A stretch of DNA of 48,244 nucleotides from Bacteroidia bacterium (GCA_016787895.1 JAEUTN010000004.1:1-48244), one strand, 5' to 3'; shown: positions 31,545 through 40,649, counted from the first letter of the stretch. Notes: generated by a model from the sequence alone, not told the origin. Program-made: numbers and translations.

Positions 31545-32517
31545 TCCGATCGAGTAAACGGATGTACCAGGTGCCTTGGGCTGCTGACTGTATTGTTTTA
31601 AATTCAGTGAAAGATGAATTAAACACTTTATGCCCTGCTTTAAGGCGCTCGTTTTCTTTGGCCGCCTTGTAACATTTCAGTCTGAAATACAAATGGAGCT
31701 TGGTTTTCTGTATTGAATTTAAATGTTTACGCAGCGATTCAAAACCATCCGAATACAATAAAAGCCAGGAAAAAAGAACCGGTTCAATAAACCGCAGCTC
31801 AAAATAGTTGGAACTCACGTTGGAGTTGGTAGTAGAAGCCTTATGTATCCTGAAATAACAAAGGTCCTCTGCAATATAAACCACGCCATAACGTGAGGCC
31901 AGGCGCAGCATAAATTCAAGGTCACATATTTGTTTTAATAAAGGTTGAAATGCACCTACGGTGTTAAGGGCCGATTTCCGGAACAGGCTTAAGCTGGGCT
32001 CGGCAATAAAATTCATGCCTATGTGTTTCATAGCGGCTTTTGAAATTTCTTCAGCCGAATAATAGGATTTTATGCCGCAGGTGTTCTCCAGAGTGCGAAC
32101 GGTTGAAGAATAATAATTTTTAATTTCAGTATCCGCATCAGCCGGTAAAACAAAATGCCGTTTGGAAACCAATAATTGTGTATTGGGTTTTATCTGTTTT
32201 GCAAATTCACTTAAAGCATCCTTTCGCAAGTAATCGTCCTGAAAAACCAACTTGATCCACTCCCCTTTTGCCAATTCCACACAACGGTTCCAATTCCCCA
32301 CAAGACCCAGGTTTTTTTCGTTTTTAAATACCTTTAACTGAGGGTATCGAACCTGGTATTCGTTCAGCAAACGAAGACTTCCATCGTTAGACCCATCATC
32401 GCACACCAGCACTTCAAAATTGGCATAATCCTGAGAAAAACAAGAATCCAGGCATTCCCTGAGGTAAGCTTCACCGTTGTAAACGGGCACACAAATGCTT
32501 ATGAAAGGTTGAGCCAT
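31537..32517 (-). CDS. Glycosyltransferase family 2
   Basis: A 326-residue GT-A enzyme: 'ISICVPVYNGEAYLRECLDS' at the N-terminus, 'VLVCDDGSNDGSLRLL' for nucleotide binding and 'KLVFQDDYLRKDAL' with the metal-binding Asp residues near 95. A helical C-terminal extension of ~80 residues follows. It is the last gene of the minus-strand operon led by wzm, beginning right after the RgpF-like gene's stop codon. The end overlaps the convergent GT4-like gene by 8 bp. It should add one sugar of the exported chain. Confidence 0.88.
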   Translation of the reverse strand: MAQPFISICVPVYNGEAYLRECLDSCFSQDYANFEVLVCDDGSNDGSLRLLNEYQVRYPQLKVFKNEKNLGLVGNWNRCVELAKGEWIKLVFQDDYLRKDALSEFAKQIKPNTQLLVSKRHFVLPADADTEIKNYYSSTVRTLENTCGIKSYYSAEEISKAAMKHIGMNFIAEPSLSLFRKSALNTVGAFQPLLKQICDLEFMLRLASRYGVVYIAEDLCYFRIHKASTTNSNVSSNYFELRFIEPVLFSWLLLYSDGFESLRKHLNSIQKTKLHLYFRLKCYKAAKENERLKAGHKVFNSSFTEFKTIQSAAQGTWYIRLLDRII

Positions 32518-33387
32518 TTACCGGGCGGAACTAAATAGATTTTTAAACGATTTAAGCGAATGTATTCCCAAACGAAGGGTTGCATAGCGCAGGCGTTGTA
32601 ATGCGCTCAATGAACCTGAAATGTCCTTCATCAGTTCTTCCCGCTTCAATAAACTTTCCCTATCGTTCAATATACGATCGATGTACTTTTCAGGTCGGAT
32701 TTTAAAATTCATTCTTGCCAGGGTAAACAATTCGTCCTTACGGTAACTGGAAAAAATAATTTTCTTTTTAATAAGTGGAATACCTTGTTTTAAATGATGA
32801 TCCAGCAAATGGTAATAGGGGCTAAATTCTCCCTTGTAATCTTTGTTGTCAACAAACGCCTCAAGCCTTAATCCTTTCTCCATCAAATGCCGGCTTAAAC
32901 CTACTTCGTACATTCGAATAACTTCCTGAAGGTTATGCCCTATTCCCATCTGATTGAAGTAAGCAAGAGCAGGCGCAATGGCCTTTTTATTCAGGATTAG
33001 AAAATAAGATTGCACGTGCAGGCTGATGGCTTCTGAACACGTCATGCCATACACATCGGCCCTGCTTTGCTCCAGCGCGTTCATAAACGCCTTAAGTGGC
33101 TTAAAAAGGATACAGGAATCGTTTACTAATGCAATTCTATCATAGCTTACAGCATCAATAGCTTTTAAAGCCTTGTACCACAAACCAAAATCATAGCCTT
33201 CGTTTAGTTCCCTGATATAGTGTATCCCTGATTGTTTCAAATATTCCTCATCTCTTGACTCCAACTTTACATGTCCCAATAGCTGAACCTCAGAAAAATG
33301 TTTTTTTAATTCTTCCAAATACACTTTTACATAATATGGCAAGGTGTTGGAAGGAAGATAGGAAGCAAACAAACACAGGGATTTCAT
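32518..33387 (-). CDS. RgpF-like rhamnan-synthesis-family protein
   Basis: 289 residues. The ATG at 33387 overlaps the previous stop (TGATG), so an in-frame start six codons upstream is not preferred. 'LNEGYDFGLWYKAL', 'IALVNDSCILFKPLKAF' and 'GMTCSEAISLHVQSYFLIL', with a long C-terminal helical part, match the rhamnan synthesis F (RgpF) family. RgpF takes part in building rhamnose-glucose polysaccharide in streptococci and is treated as a glycosyltransferase; here it implies a deoxyhexose such as rhamnose in the chain, but that is inference. It lies between two GT2 genes in the wzm-led operon. Confidence 0.8.
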   Translation of the reverse strand: MKSLCLFASYLPSNTLPYYVKVYLEELKKHFSEVQLLGHVKLESRDEEYLKQSGIHYIRELNEGYDFGLWYKALKAIDAVSYDRIALVNDSCILFKPLKAFMNALEQSRADVYGMTCSEAISLHVQSYFLILNKKAIAPALAYFNQMGIGHNLQEVIRMYEVGLSRHLMEKGLRLEAFVDNKDYKGEFSPYYHLLDHHLKQGIPLIKKKIIFSSYRKDELFTLARMNFKIRPEKYIDRILNDRESLLKREELMKDISGSLSALQRLRYATLRLGIHSLKSFKNLFSSAR

Positions 33388-34220
33388 CAGCCTTTTTTCA
33401 ACCAATTTTGTAAATACCGCAGGGGGCCAAGAATTGTCTTTCCTGCTTTAAGTTCTTTAGAAGTTTTAACCCGCTTCAATTCCAGGCCTAAGAGGTAATT
33501 TTCATAAACCAGTTCGGAAATAGAAAAATAACGCTTGTATACGTCCTGATGATTCTCAAAAATTTGTTGTCGCAGTTTTTTTTGCCTTTCCTTATCAATG
33601 CTGTGGTTACGCGATTGGCTGCGGATTCTGTAGTTAAATAACACCTCCGGAACTTTATACACCTCTCCCCCGTTTTTCAATAAGGAAATCCAGAAATCCC
33701 AGTCCTCAAACCCTTCTCTCATATCTTCATTGTATCCTTTTGTGAGATCATAATCACTTCGTTTGTAAAGCGCTGTACAAAAGATGGAATTTTCGATGAG
33801 TAAATTCCTGAAGTTATAATCCGGCAAGTGCCATTCACCGCTTGATGCGCCAAACAAACGGGCATTACTGTATACCAGCGTTAATGCTGGTTGTTTTTCA
33901 AAAGCCAGGAAGGTTTTTTCGATAAACAGGGCTTCAATTTTATCATCCGCATCCAATGGCAGAATGTACTTTCCTGAACTGTTTCGAATGCCGGCGTTCC
34001 GGGCAAATGATACGCCGTTTTGTTCGGTACGAATGTACTTAAATCGGGCATCTACGTTTGAAAACTGAGCCGCCACTTCGGCAGTGTTGTCGGTGGAGCC
34101 ATTATCCACCACAATACATTCCCACTGCCTGAACGATTGCTTCAACACGCTGTTTAAACACTCGGTTAAAAATTGACCGTAGTTATAACAAGGTACGATG
34201 ATGGAAACCAATGCCGGCAT
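33387..34220 (-). CDS. Glycosyltransferase family 2
   Basis: A 277-residue GT-A enzyme with 'VSIIVPCYNYGQFLTECLNS' and 'ECIVVDNGSTDNTAEV' at the N-terminus, 'GKYILPLDADDKIEAL' with the DxD metal motif at about residue 90, and 'GFEDWDFWISLLKNGG' in the acceptor region. The ED-WD pattern is typical of polymer-building GT2 enzymes. It is separated by 11 bp from the GT2-GT4 fusion upstream and overlaps the RgpF-like start by one base. Confidence 0.88.
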   Translation of the reverse strand: MPALVSIIVPCYNYGQFLTECLNSVLKQSFRQWECIVVDNGSTDNTAEVAAQFSNVDARFKYIRTEQNGVSFARNAGIRNSSGKYILPLDADDKIEALFIEKTFLAFEKQPALTLVYSNARLFGASSGEWHLPDYNFRNLLIENSIFCTALYKRSDYDLTKGYNEDMREGFEDWDFWISLLKNGGEVYKVPEVLFNYRIRSQSRNHSIDKERQKKLRQQIFENHQDVYKRYFSISELVYENYLLGLELKRVKTSKELKAGKTILGPLRYLQNWLKKG

Positions 34221-34231
34221 CTTACTTCAAT

Positions 34232-36193
34232 TTAGTTCTTAATTAGTATTTCACGATAGGCACTCACAAAATTTTCTTTCTTAAAATGTTCGGCAGCGTA
34301 TTGATATGCTGAGTGTGAAAGTGCTCTCAACCGTTCCTTATCCTTCAAAAATAATTCTAATTCAGTAACAATCAATAATACTATTTTTTCCTCATCCCTT
34401 TCATTAATCAGCAGACCGTTTACACCTGATATTATATGCGTTGAAACACCACCTACATTGGTTGAAACCGGAACCACAGCCCGGGCCATAGCTTCCATAA
34501 TCACCATTGGAAATCCTTCTCTGGAAGACGTTACAAGCAACACATCCGCATCCCCGTAAAGTTCATTTAATTTCGCAACATCATGTACTTCTTGGTGTTG
34601 AATACAAAATGCTTTGTCGGATTCAGGGATAAAGCCTTGCGTATCGCCAACAAAATGAAATTTCACAGGGAGCTTTTTAACGGCGCACTCTTTGGCAGCA
34701 GCGGAAATAAGATGTATCCGCTTTTCAGGTGAGCCCCTTCCCACATAAAGCACTGTTAACTCAGGATGATTAGGTTTTTCAGTAAAAGGTGGTATGTCTG
34801 TGAAGTTGGTTATACAGCGCACCCTCTTTAAAAAGTCAGAATCTAAACCTTTTTTTTGATACAGGTTCTTAAAATCCTCTAAGGTGTTTTGGCTTATGAC
34901 CACCCTTTGATTCAATCGGTAAACCACCGGGAGGCTCCATTTTTCAGGTCCATCTTCGTATTCGTGCACAAAAGCATGAATCAGGTCAATACAAATTGTG
35001 TGAGCCGGCAAGGAGGGAATCAGGTTATAATAAAAAGCCGAATTACTTCCAAAACAAATCACTTTCTTCTGGCTATTACAAATTTGTTTTAATTTGGATA
35101 TTAACCACGTGTACGAAGGACCAAACTTTAGCAGGGGGCCAACTTCCACGATGAGACTGTGATTCGAAAATTCATTCAACAAGGCTGCGTTCGCCGATTG
35201 TCCGGTGATGATCACCATTGTCTTTTTATCAGCTACTGTTTCAAGAATGGAAGCGTGAACTTTTTCAGCACCACCCGAATGGTAATAAGGAAAGAAAAAC
35301 AAGTGGCTCACTGAATTTTCCGACCCTTTTAATTGGCGTTTGACCCTAAAAAAGGTGCGTAATAAAGTAAAAGGACCAATTTTAATAAGCTTGAGAAGGC
35401 GAAGTACAAAATGCGGACTTATGAATTTTATCAAATCAATACACAAGCCTTTTGTTAAGGCCATCAACACCCTGGTGGGCTTCAAACAATTAGCTAAAAG
35501 GTACTTGAACCGGAACTTTATGGTTTTGGCTTCAACACTCTTAGCGTTTTGAGTCACTGTTGTGCTCGTGGCATGCACGCGATAATACACCAACACTTCG
35601 TTCAGCTTAGAAATAACATACCCTTTCGAAAGGAAGTCCAGCCACAGGCCCCAATCTTCGTTGTGTTTGTAAATTTCATTGTACCCGATTGATTTCGCCA
35701 CCCGGGCCCTCATCATCACCGTGGGTTGACCAATACAATTAGTTTTTGGAAGGGTTTCACGGATTTGTTGGTTGGTGCTGATAAAATAATCTTCAGGCCA
35801 TACGTTAATGAGTTCACCGTTTTGATCCATCACGGCTAGTTTGCAGGCAATAACTGCAACTTCTGGATGTTGGTCAAGGTAGTTCACCTGACGCTGCAAA
35901 CGGGTGTTCAAACTGATATCGTCTGCATCCATTTTGGCAATGTATTCACCACTGGAGGCCTGCAATCCGATGTTTCTGGAACGAATGATACCGAGGTTTT
36001 GTTTGTTGTTGATGACTTTTATCCTCTCATCGCGAAACGATTGAATGCATTCCAAAGTGCCATCAGAAGACCCATCATTAATCACAATCAATTCAAAATC
36101 GCTGAACGTTTGATTCAGTATGCTTTCAATGGCTTTCCGGATATACCGTTCAGCGTTGTAGGCCGGCATAATCACACTCACTTTTGGATTCAT
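34232..36193 (-). CDS. Two-domain GT2-GT4 glycosyltransferase fusion
   Basis: 653 residues from ATG 36193, which overlaps the fucosyltransferase stop as ATGA; an in-frame ATG four codons upstream is less likely. Residues ~5-225 are a GT2 domain ('VSVIMPAYNAERYIRKAIES', 'LIVINDGSSDGTLECI', 'GEYIAKMDADDISLNTR'). Residues ~290-650 are a GT4 domain ('FFPYYHSGGAEKVHASIL', 'LTVLYVGRGSPEKRIHLI', 'TSSREGFPMVIMEAMARA'). Both domains keep their active-site motifs, so one polypeptide may make two successive linkages, as bifunctional polymerases of O-antigen chains do. It is in the centre of the wzm-led operon. Confidence 0.88.
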   Translation of the reverse strand: MNPKVSVIMPAYNAERYIRKAIESILNQTFSDFELIVINDGSSDGTLECIQSFRDERIKVINNKQNLGIIRSRNIGLQASSGEYIAKMDADDISLNTRLQRQVNYLDQHPEVAVIACKLAVMDQNGELINVWPEDYFISTNQQIRETLPKTNCIGQPTVMMRARVAKSIGYNEIYKHNEDWGLWLDFLSKGYVISKLNEVLVYYRVHATSTTVTQNAKSVEAKTIKFRFKYLLANCLKPTRVLMALTKGLCIDLIKFISPHFVLRLLKLIKIGPFTLLRTFFRVKRQLKGSENSVSHLFFFPYYHSGGAEKVHASILETVADKKTMVIITGQSANAALLNEFSNHSLIVEVGPLLKFGPSYTWLISKLKQICNSQKKVICFGSNSAFYYNLIPSLPAHTICIDLIHAFVHEYEDGPEKWSLPVVYRLNQRVVISQNTLEDFKNLYQKKGLDSDFLKRVRCITNFTDIPPFTEKPNHPELTVLYVGRGSPEKRIHLISAAAKECAVKKLPVKFHFVGDTQGFIPESDKAFCIQHQEVHDVAKLNELYGDADVLLVTSSREGFPMVIMEAMARAVVPVSTNVGGVSTHIISGVNGLLINERDEEKIVLLIVTELELFLKDKERLRALSHSAYQYAAEHFKKENFVSAYREILIKN

Positions 36194-37071
36194 ATTCTTA
36201 TCCATGTTTCGGGTGCAATTTGTGAAGAATCAATTTTATCGGTAGCGTACCATTGTTTGGGAGCCACCACTATTTTGTCATCATGTGTGTTGAGCCAGGC
36301 CCCCCACCAACTAAAGCTGCTGTTGGCAACCACGTTGTGACGACAGAGACTCATAAAATAGAGATCGTAAACGCTTTGTTGCCCTTTGTTTTCTTCAGCA
36401 CAATAAAAAGTCATACCGGGCTTAAAATTTTCCTTAACCCAGGGAACATCATCTGAAAACACAATTAATTCGGGAGGCGTTTGCATTTTACTGACTATGA
36501 GTTGTATTGCCTGATAATAATACTCCATCGAACACAGCCCATGGTATTCCGTATTAGAAGCTCGGCTTACATAATCTCCCCGACGTATGTGAATAGCAAC
36601 AGCATTGTTTTTCTTACACCTTTCTTCTATGGCTTTGCTGATTCCCACAGGTGGTTGTTTTAAAGTAAAATCTTTCAGCAACTCAGCCCTGCAGGCGGTA
36701 AAGTACTTTTCTGATTGCCAGTAACCATTCAGGTAGGTATTATTTTTCGCCAAGAGCACATCCGGGTCGAAAGGATGAAATTTTTCATGAATGATGTGGT
36801 GGGTTTCAAGAAAAGGTAAAAAGCGCTCTAAACGTTTGCGTAACCTGCTTTTGTTGAGATAGCGGTTTAACTCCTGATCATTGGCTTTGGTAATATTGGT
36901 ATTGAATACATTCAGCTCAAACTCACGTCGCGTAGAAGTGGTATCGTTGTTAAACTGAAAAAACCCATCGTCGTATTTCAGAACGGTATTATGTATTAAC
37001 GACAAGTGTCGTCCAATTGCATATTGAAACATTTGATTGCCAAGTCCCCCATACAATTTTACAACAATCAT
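36190..37071 (-). CDS. Alpha-1,2-fucosyltransferase-type GT11
   Basis: A 293-residue GT11 enzyme. 'MIVVKLYGGLGNQMFQYAIG' opens the protein, 'HIRRGDYV' at 161-168 is the GDP-fucose-binding motif and 'VVANSSFSWWGAWL' near 245 is the third family motif. Enzymes with these motifs transfer L-fucose from GDP-fucose to galactose in alpha-1,2 linkage; some bacterial members use other deoxy-sugars. No GDP-fucose synthesis genes are in the window. It overlaps its neighbours by 4 bp on both sides, showing tight coupling in the operon. Confidence 0.92.
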   Translation of the reverse strand: MIVVKLYGGLGNQMFQYAIGRHLSLIHNTVLKYDDGFFQFNNDTTSTRREFELNVFNTNITKANDQELNRYLNKSRLRKRLERFLPFLETHHIIHEKFHPFDPDVLLAKNNTYLNGYWQSEKYFTACRAELLKDFTLKQPPVGISKAIEERCKKNNAVAIHIRRGDYVSRASNTEYHGLCSMEYYYQAIQLIVSKMQTPPELIVFSDDVPWVKENFKPGMTFYCAEENKGQQSVYDLYFMSLCRHNVVANSSFSWWGAWLNTHDDKIVVAPKQWYATDKIDSSQIAPETWIRI

Positions 37072-37865
37072 GCCCCGCGCTTAAAAAAGGAAATGAATCG
37101 GTGCAACACTCCTGTCCTTTTGGTTCTTGTTTTTACCCGATTAATCTGTTCATTGGAAAAAAATCTTTTGTTCACATAAAGCTGATCGCCCGACACCTGG
37201 TTGACCGTATCCAGCACGTTCACAAATCCGCGCTCAGTCATAAACGCCTCTACTTCCTGCTTCAAGGGTTGCCCCTTGTAAAGTTCAACGGCTTCTACTT
37301 CCATCCATATCATCTGTATGGCATGTAAAAATGTGCCTGCCCCTGCCAACACAATCAGCTCTGCGCCCTGAACATCCAGGTGCATAAAATCAATTTGCCG
37401 TATACCTTTCTGTTTTACATAGACCTCGAGACGCTGGGTATTAACTTCAATTTTGCTTTTGAACTGCAACCATTCGGTATGTTTTTTCATTTCTTCGGAT
37501 GGAGGTAACAGCGAACTGGATTTGTTTCCGAAATCCCAATCCTTGATGTCTTCCGTACCTTTTGGCTGCCCTTCGGAAAGGAAAAAATCTGCTTTCCCTT
37601 CCCGGTCACTAAGCGCCAGATTCTCCAGCACAACGGATTTAATTTTATGCTTTTCAATAGAGCTTTTTCCTTTCTCAATGTTATCAGGCCGGGGTTCAAA
37701 CGCATACACCTTTGCGTTTGGGAAAAGTTTGGCGTAGCGAATAGAATCTTCGGCCTCGCAGGCTCCCACGTCAAACACTGTATTCACCTTATCCCGCTCT
37801 AATAAAAGGAGAAGTTCTTTTTCAATTTCTACCGGACTATTGATGTAATTCTCTCTGTCAAACAT
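37068..37865 (-). CDS. FkbM family methyltransferase
   Basis: A 265-residue SAM-dependent methyltransferase. 'VNTVFDVGACEAEDSIRYA' (28-46) is the SAM motif. 'VYAFEPRPDNIEK' and 'IDFMHLDVQGAELIVLAG' are characteristic of FkbM, whose members O-methylate sugars and polyketides. It overlaps the upstream methyltransferase by 8 bp and the fucosyltransferase by 4 bp. In this setting it probably methylates a glycan hydroxyl group, possibly as a chain-end cap. The site is not determinable. Confidence 0.88.
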   Translation of the reverse strand: MFDRENYINSPVEIEKELLLLLERDKVNTVFDVGACEAEDSIRYAKLFPNAKVYAFEPRPDNIEKGKSSIEKHKIKSVVLENLALSDREGKADFFLSEGQPKGTEDIKDWDFGNKSSSLLPPSEEMKKHTEWLQFKSKIEVNTQRLEVYVKQKGIRQIDFMHLDVQGAELIVLAGAGTFLHAIQMIWMEVEAVELYKGQPLKQEVEAFMTERGFVNVLDTVNQVSGDQLYVNKRFFSNEQINRVKTRTKRTGVLHRFISFFKRGA

Positions 37866-38544
37866 GCTTGAATTTGTTTTTTAGTGCTTTCAATAACGCT
37901 TTGGAAGCGCTGCGCACAGAAGGTGAAGCTTGGGTTTCGGGTCCTCTGAGATCAGCTTCAGGGTCAACAAAATCGTTGAGGCTAGAAGATGAAATCAGTT
38001 GAAAACTACCCTCCCATTCAAAGCCCTCGAAAAAACAGTGTGGAATTTTTCCAAGAAAATCACCGTAATTGTGTTCGAGCGTTCTGAGGAAAAATTGCTG
38101 AACGGGTTTAAATTCATTCAAACCGGTCTCGCTTTTTTTCATATGGTATAAACGGCCCTTGTTCCATTTCAAAAAATTGAGGTGTACATCAAAATTATAC
38201 AAGTAATCGTAGGCCAGTAAAGGGTATTCCAGATAACCACGATGGGCCACACGAAACATCTCCTCTAGAAATAAACGGGGTTCAGGCACATGCTCCAGCA
38301 CATGCGAACAAATAACATAATCAAAGGCTTTGTCATCGAATGGAAACTTTTTGCCATCGTAAAACACAAGTTGTTTGTCGCTTTTGAGAGGATTGCGGTG
38401 GCCAAATTGTTTTATTCTGTCCTCTTCATTAGCATAGTTCAATTCCAGCAATACATTCGAGCGGTGAAAAGGAGCATCGCCAGGACCAATTTCAAGAACA
38501 CGGTCGTTTTCGCGAATGCTAATTATTTTATGGGGATAGAACAT
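37858..38544 (-). CDS. Class I SAM-dependent methyltransferase
   Basis: A 228-residue protein of the methyltransferase type-11 group. 'RVLEIGPGDAPFHRSNVLLE' (about 15-34) binds SAM, and 'FDYVICSHVLEHVPEPRLFL' is the following Asp/His-Glu segment. The C-terminus is basic. It starts immediately after the wzt stop and overlaps the FkbM gene by 8 bp. Proteins of this kind in glycan loci methylate sugars; position next to wzt makes chain termination a reasonable hypothesis. Confidence 0.85.
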   Translation of the reverse strand: MFYPHKIISIRENDRVLEIGPGDAPFHRSNVLLELNYANEEDRIKQFGHRNPLKSDKQLVFYDGKKFPFDDKAFDYVICSHVLEHVPEPRLFLEEMFRVAHRGYLEYPLLAYDYLYNFDVHLNFLKWNKGRLYHMKKSETGLNEFKPVQQFFLRTLEHNYGDFLGKIPHCFFEGFEWEGSFQLISSSSLNDFVDPEADLRGPETQASPSVRSASKALLKALKNKFKHV

Positions 38545-39780
38545 TCAGACAATTTTATAAGGTAATTGATTCATTAGAAGACCGCTGTTGGTGTTTAAAA
38601 GGCGCTGTGCATCCGGTATGTGAATGACATCCGACACGTTAAAAAAAACAGTGCCTGTGTTGTAATCCAACACTTCGTTACCCCTGGAAATACCCAATAC
38701 AATTTTGTACAAACCGGGGGTTAAATAAATGTTTTCGAAACTAAACGTCAGGGTATTGGTTCCTGTTTTAAAATTCTCTGGTCGTGTCCAGGTGGTTAAA
38801 ATGGGTAACTCGGTTGATGAAACCACACCCATACCAATCACAGCACCTTGGAGCGAAATTGAGGTTTCAAAACTCACACAAATTTCAACGGCATCACCCA
38901 CCGGAAAGTCGGAACAAAGCTGTCCATTTTTGTCTTTCAGTTCAACCCGGGTGAACCAGGCTTTTGATTTTTGATAGTTATCCTGATCAGCAAAGGTAAA
39001 TACGGATCCAGCAATCGCATTTCCGGCTTCCAGATAACGTTTCACTACATCGCCGATTGCCCCAAAATCCATTTTTTGGCCGTTTTGCAAAAACAAACCT
39101 TTATTACATAAATTCTGAACCGCTCCCATATTGTGACTCACAAACAAAATGGTGCGTCCATCTTTCAGGCTCACATCGTTCATTTTACCGAGGCATTTTT
39201 TCTGAAATGCGGCATCACCAACGGCAAGCACTTCATCTACAATTAAAATATCGGGTTCGAGATGGGCCGCCACCGCAAACGCCAAACGCACATACATACC
39301 CGATGAATAGCGTTTTACAGGCGTGTCTAAAAATTGTTCCACCTCACTGAAGGCTACAATTTCGTCGAATTTACGGTCAATTTCCGTTTTGCTCATACCC
39401 AGTATAGAGCCGTTAAGGTAAATGTTCTCACGCCCCGAGAGATCGCCGTGAAAGCCTGTACCTACTTCCAGCAATGAGGCCATTCGACCGGTATATTCAA
39501 TGCGTCCTTTAGTGGGTGGTGTAATGCGGGAAAGGACCTTTAGTAAAGTGGATTTTCCGGCACCATTTCGGCCCACAACACCTACTCTATCGCCTTGCTG
39601 AACTTCAAAGGATACATCCTGTAAGGCCCAAAAATCGATAGCCTCAGCTTTGCGCAACACATTTTTTGCGTTCTTAAGGCCATAAAGAAAACTACCGTAA
39701 AGGGTATCGCTTTTGAACCCTGTACTTTTGTTCAAGCGGTATTTTTTACTCAATCCTTCAACCTTTATAATGGGTTCCAT
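38545..39780 (-). CDS. wzt: Polysaccharide ABC exporter ATPase with C-terminal glycan-binding domain
   Basis: A 411-residue Wzt-type ATPase. Walker A is GRNGAGKST (70-78), the signature motif YSSGM (158-162) and Walker B ILIVDE (178-183), followed by 'LAVGDAAFQKKC' as in O-antigen and teichoic acid exporters. Residues ~260-400 form a beta-rich Wzt-C domain ('WFTRVELKDKNGQLCSDFPV', 'YLTPGLYKIVLGI'). In E. coli O8/O9a such domains recognise the methylated or phosphorylated non-reducing end and allow export of finished chains. It pairs with the permease 5 bp upstream. Confidence 0.93.
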   Translation of the reverse strand: MEPIIKVEGLSKKYRLNKSTGFKSDTLYGSFLYGLKNAKNVLRKAEAIDFWALQDVSFEVQQGDRVGVVGRNGAGKSTLLKVLSRITPPTKGRIEYTGRMASLLEVGTGFHGDLSGRENIYLNGSILGMSKTEIDRKFDEIVAFSEVEQFLDTPVKRYSSGMYVRLAFAVAAHLEPDILIVDEVLAVGDAAFQKKCLGKMNDVSLKDGRTILFVSHNMGAVQNLCNKGLFLQNGQKMDFGAIGDVVKRYLEAGNAIAGSVFTFADQDNYQKSKAWFTRVELKDKNGQLCSDFPVGDAVEICVSFETSISLQGAVIGMGVVSSTELPILTTWTRPENFKTGTNTLTFSFENIYLTPGLYKIVLGISRGNEVLDYNTGTVFFNVSDVIHIPDAQRLLNTNSGLLMNQLPYKIV

Positions 39781-39785
39781 AACGA

Positions 39786-40610
39786 TCAGATGTAATCTAC
39801 AAAACTTTGTTCGTATCTGTAAAAATACCGAATGCCGATAAACAAAAACAGAAATGACACAGCAATGGAAAGAGCGAAGTAAACGGGGTTATAAATAGCC
39901 TCAGCCCCAAAGAGGCTGTATTTAAAACCTTCGATAGCGCCCACCATGGGGTTCAGGCAAAACAACCAGTGCAACCATTCCGGCATACGGTCGAGATAAA
40001 ACTTGGTAGAAAAAATAACCGGCGTCAGGTACATGCCAAACTGAAGAATAACAGGAACTATAAATTTGACATCACGGTATTTTACATTAATGGTGGCAAA
40101 ATACAAGCCTATACCAAAGCCATTTATAACAGTAAGCAAAACAAACACCGGTGCCAGCAAACTTTGCCAGTGAAGAGTTTGCCCGGTTATAATAAATAAA
40201 ACAATTAGAATGAGTAGCGAAATAAAAAAATCGACAAGGCAAACTAAAAGTGTGCTGAGGGGTACTATAATTTTAGGGAAATATACCTTGGAGAAAAGGT
40301 TGGAATTGCCAACAATAGATTGGCTTACATCGTTAAACACATTGGAAAACAATTGCCACAACAGCATGGCTGAAGCCACAGTAACAAAATGCAGGCTTGT
40401 ATCGGCCGCACCACTTATTTTGGTAGAGATGTAGCCAAAAACGAGAACGTTCACCAGAGGTTTTATCAATGCCCAGATAATTCCGGCAACTGCTTGTTTG
40501 TACCGCACCGAAAAATCGCGTTTTGCCAGATTTATGAAAAGACTTTTATAACGTCTCAGGTCTTCCAGAGAAAAGTACGACCTGTTGCCGGCATCTATAA
40601 TTACTTTCAA
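39786..40610 (-). CDS. wzm: Polysaccharide ABC exporter permease
   Basis: A 274-residue ABC-2 type permease with about six membrane helices. Family segments include 'FINLAKRDFSVRYKQAVAGI', 'FSKVYFPKIIVPLSTLLVCL', 'YRDVKFIVPVILQFGMYLTP' and 'CLNPMVGAIEGFKY', all typical of Wzm/RfbA-type permeases. It would carry the undecaprenyl-linked glycan across the inner membrane with Wzt. It is the first gene of the operon running from 40610 down to 31537. The 105-bp divergent spacer to the GT14 gene contains a palindrome at 40632-40649. Confidence 0.93.
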   Translation of the reverse strand: MKVIIDAGNRSYFSLEDLRRYKSLFINLAKRDFSVRYKQAVAGIIWALIKPLVNVLVFGYISTKISGAADTSLHFVTVASAMLLWQLFSNVFNDVSQSIVGNSNLFSKVYFPKIIVPLSTLLVCLVDFFISLLILIVLFIITGQTLHWQSLLAPVFVLLTVINGFGIGLYFATINVKYRDVKFIVPVILQFGMYLTPVIFSTKFYLDRMPEWLHWLFCLNPMVGAIEGFKYSLFGAEAIYNPVYFALSIAVSFLFLFIGIRYFYRYEQSFVDYI

Positions 40611-40631
40611 AATAAAACTTCTTAAAACGAT

Positions 40632-40649
40632 TTTAAACCAAGGTTTAAA
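40632..40649. promoter_or_regulatory. Palindrome upstream of the glycan export operon
   Basis: TTTAAACC (40632-40639) and GGTTTAAA (40642-40649) are perfect inverted copies around AA, 22 bp upstream of the wzm start. It could be an operator or part of the promoter. No -33/-7 pair with good spacing was found here. Confidence 0.4.
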
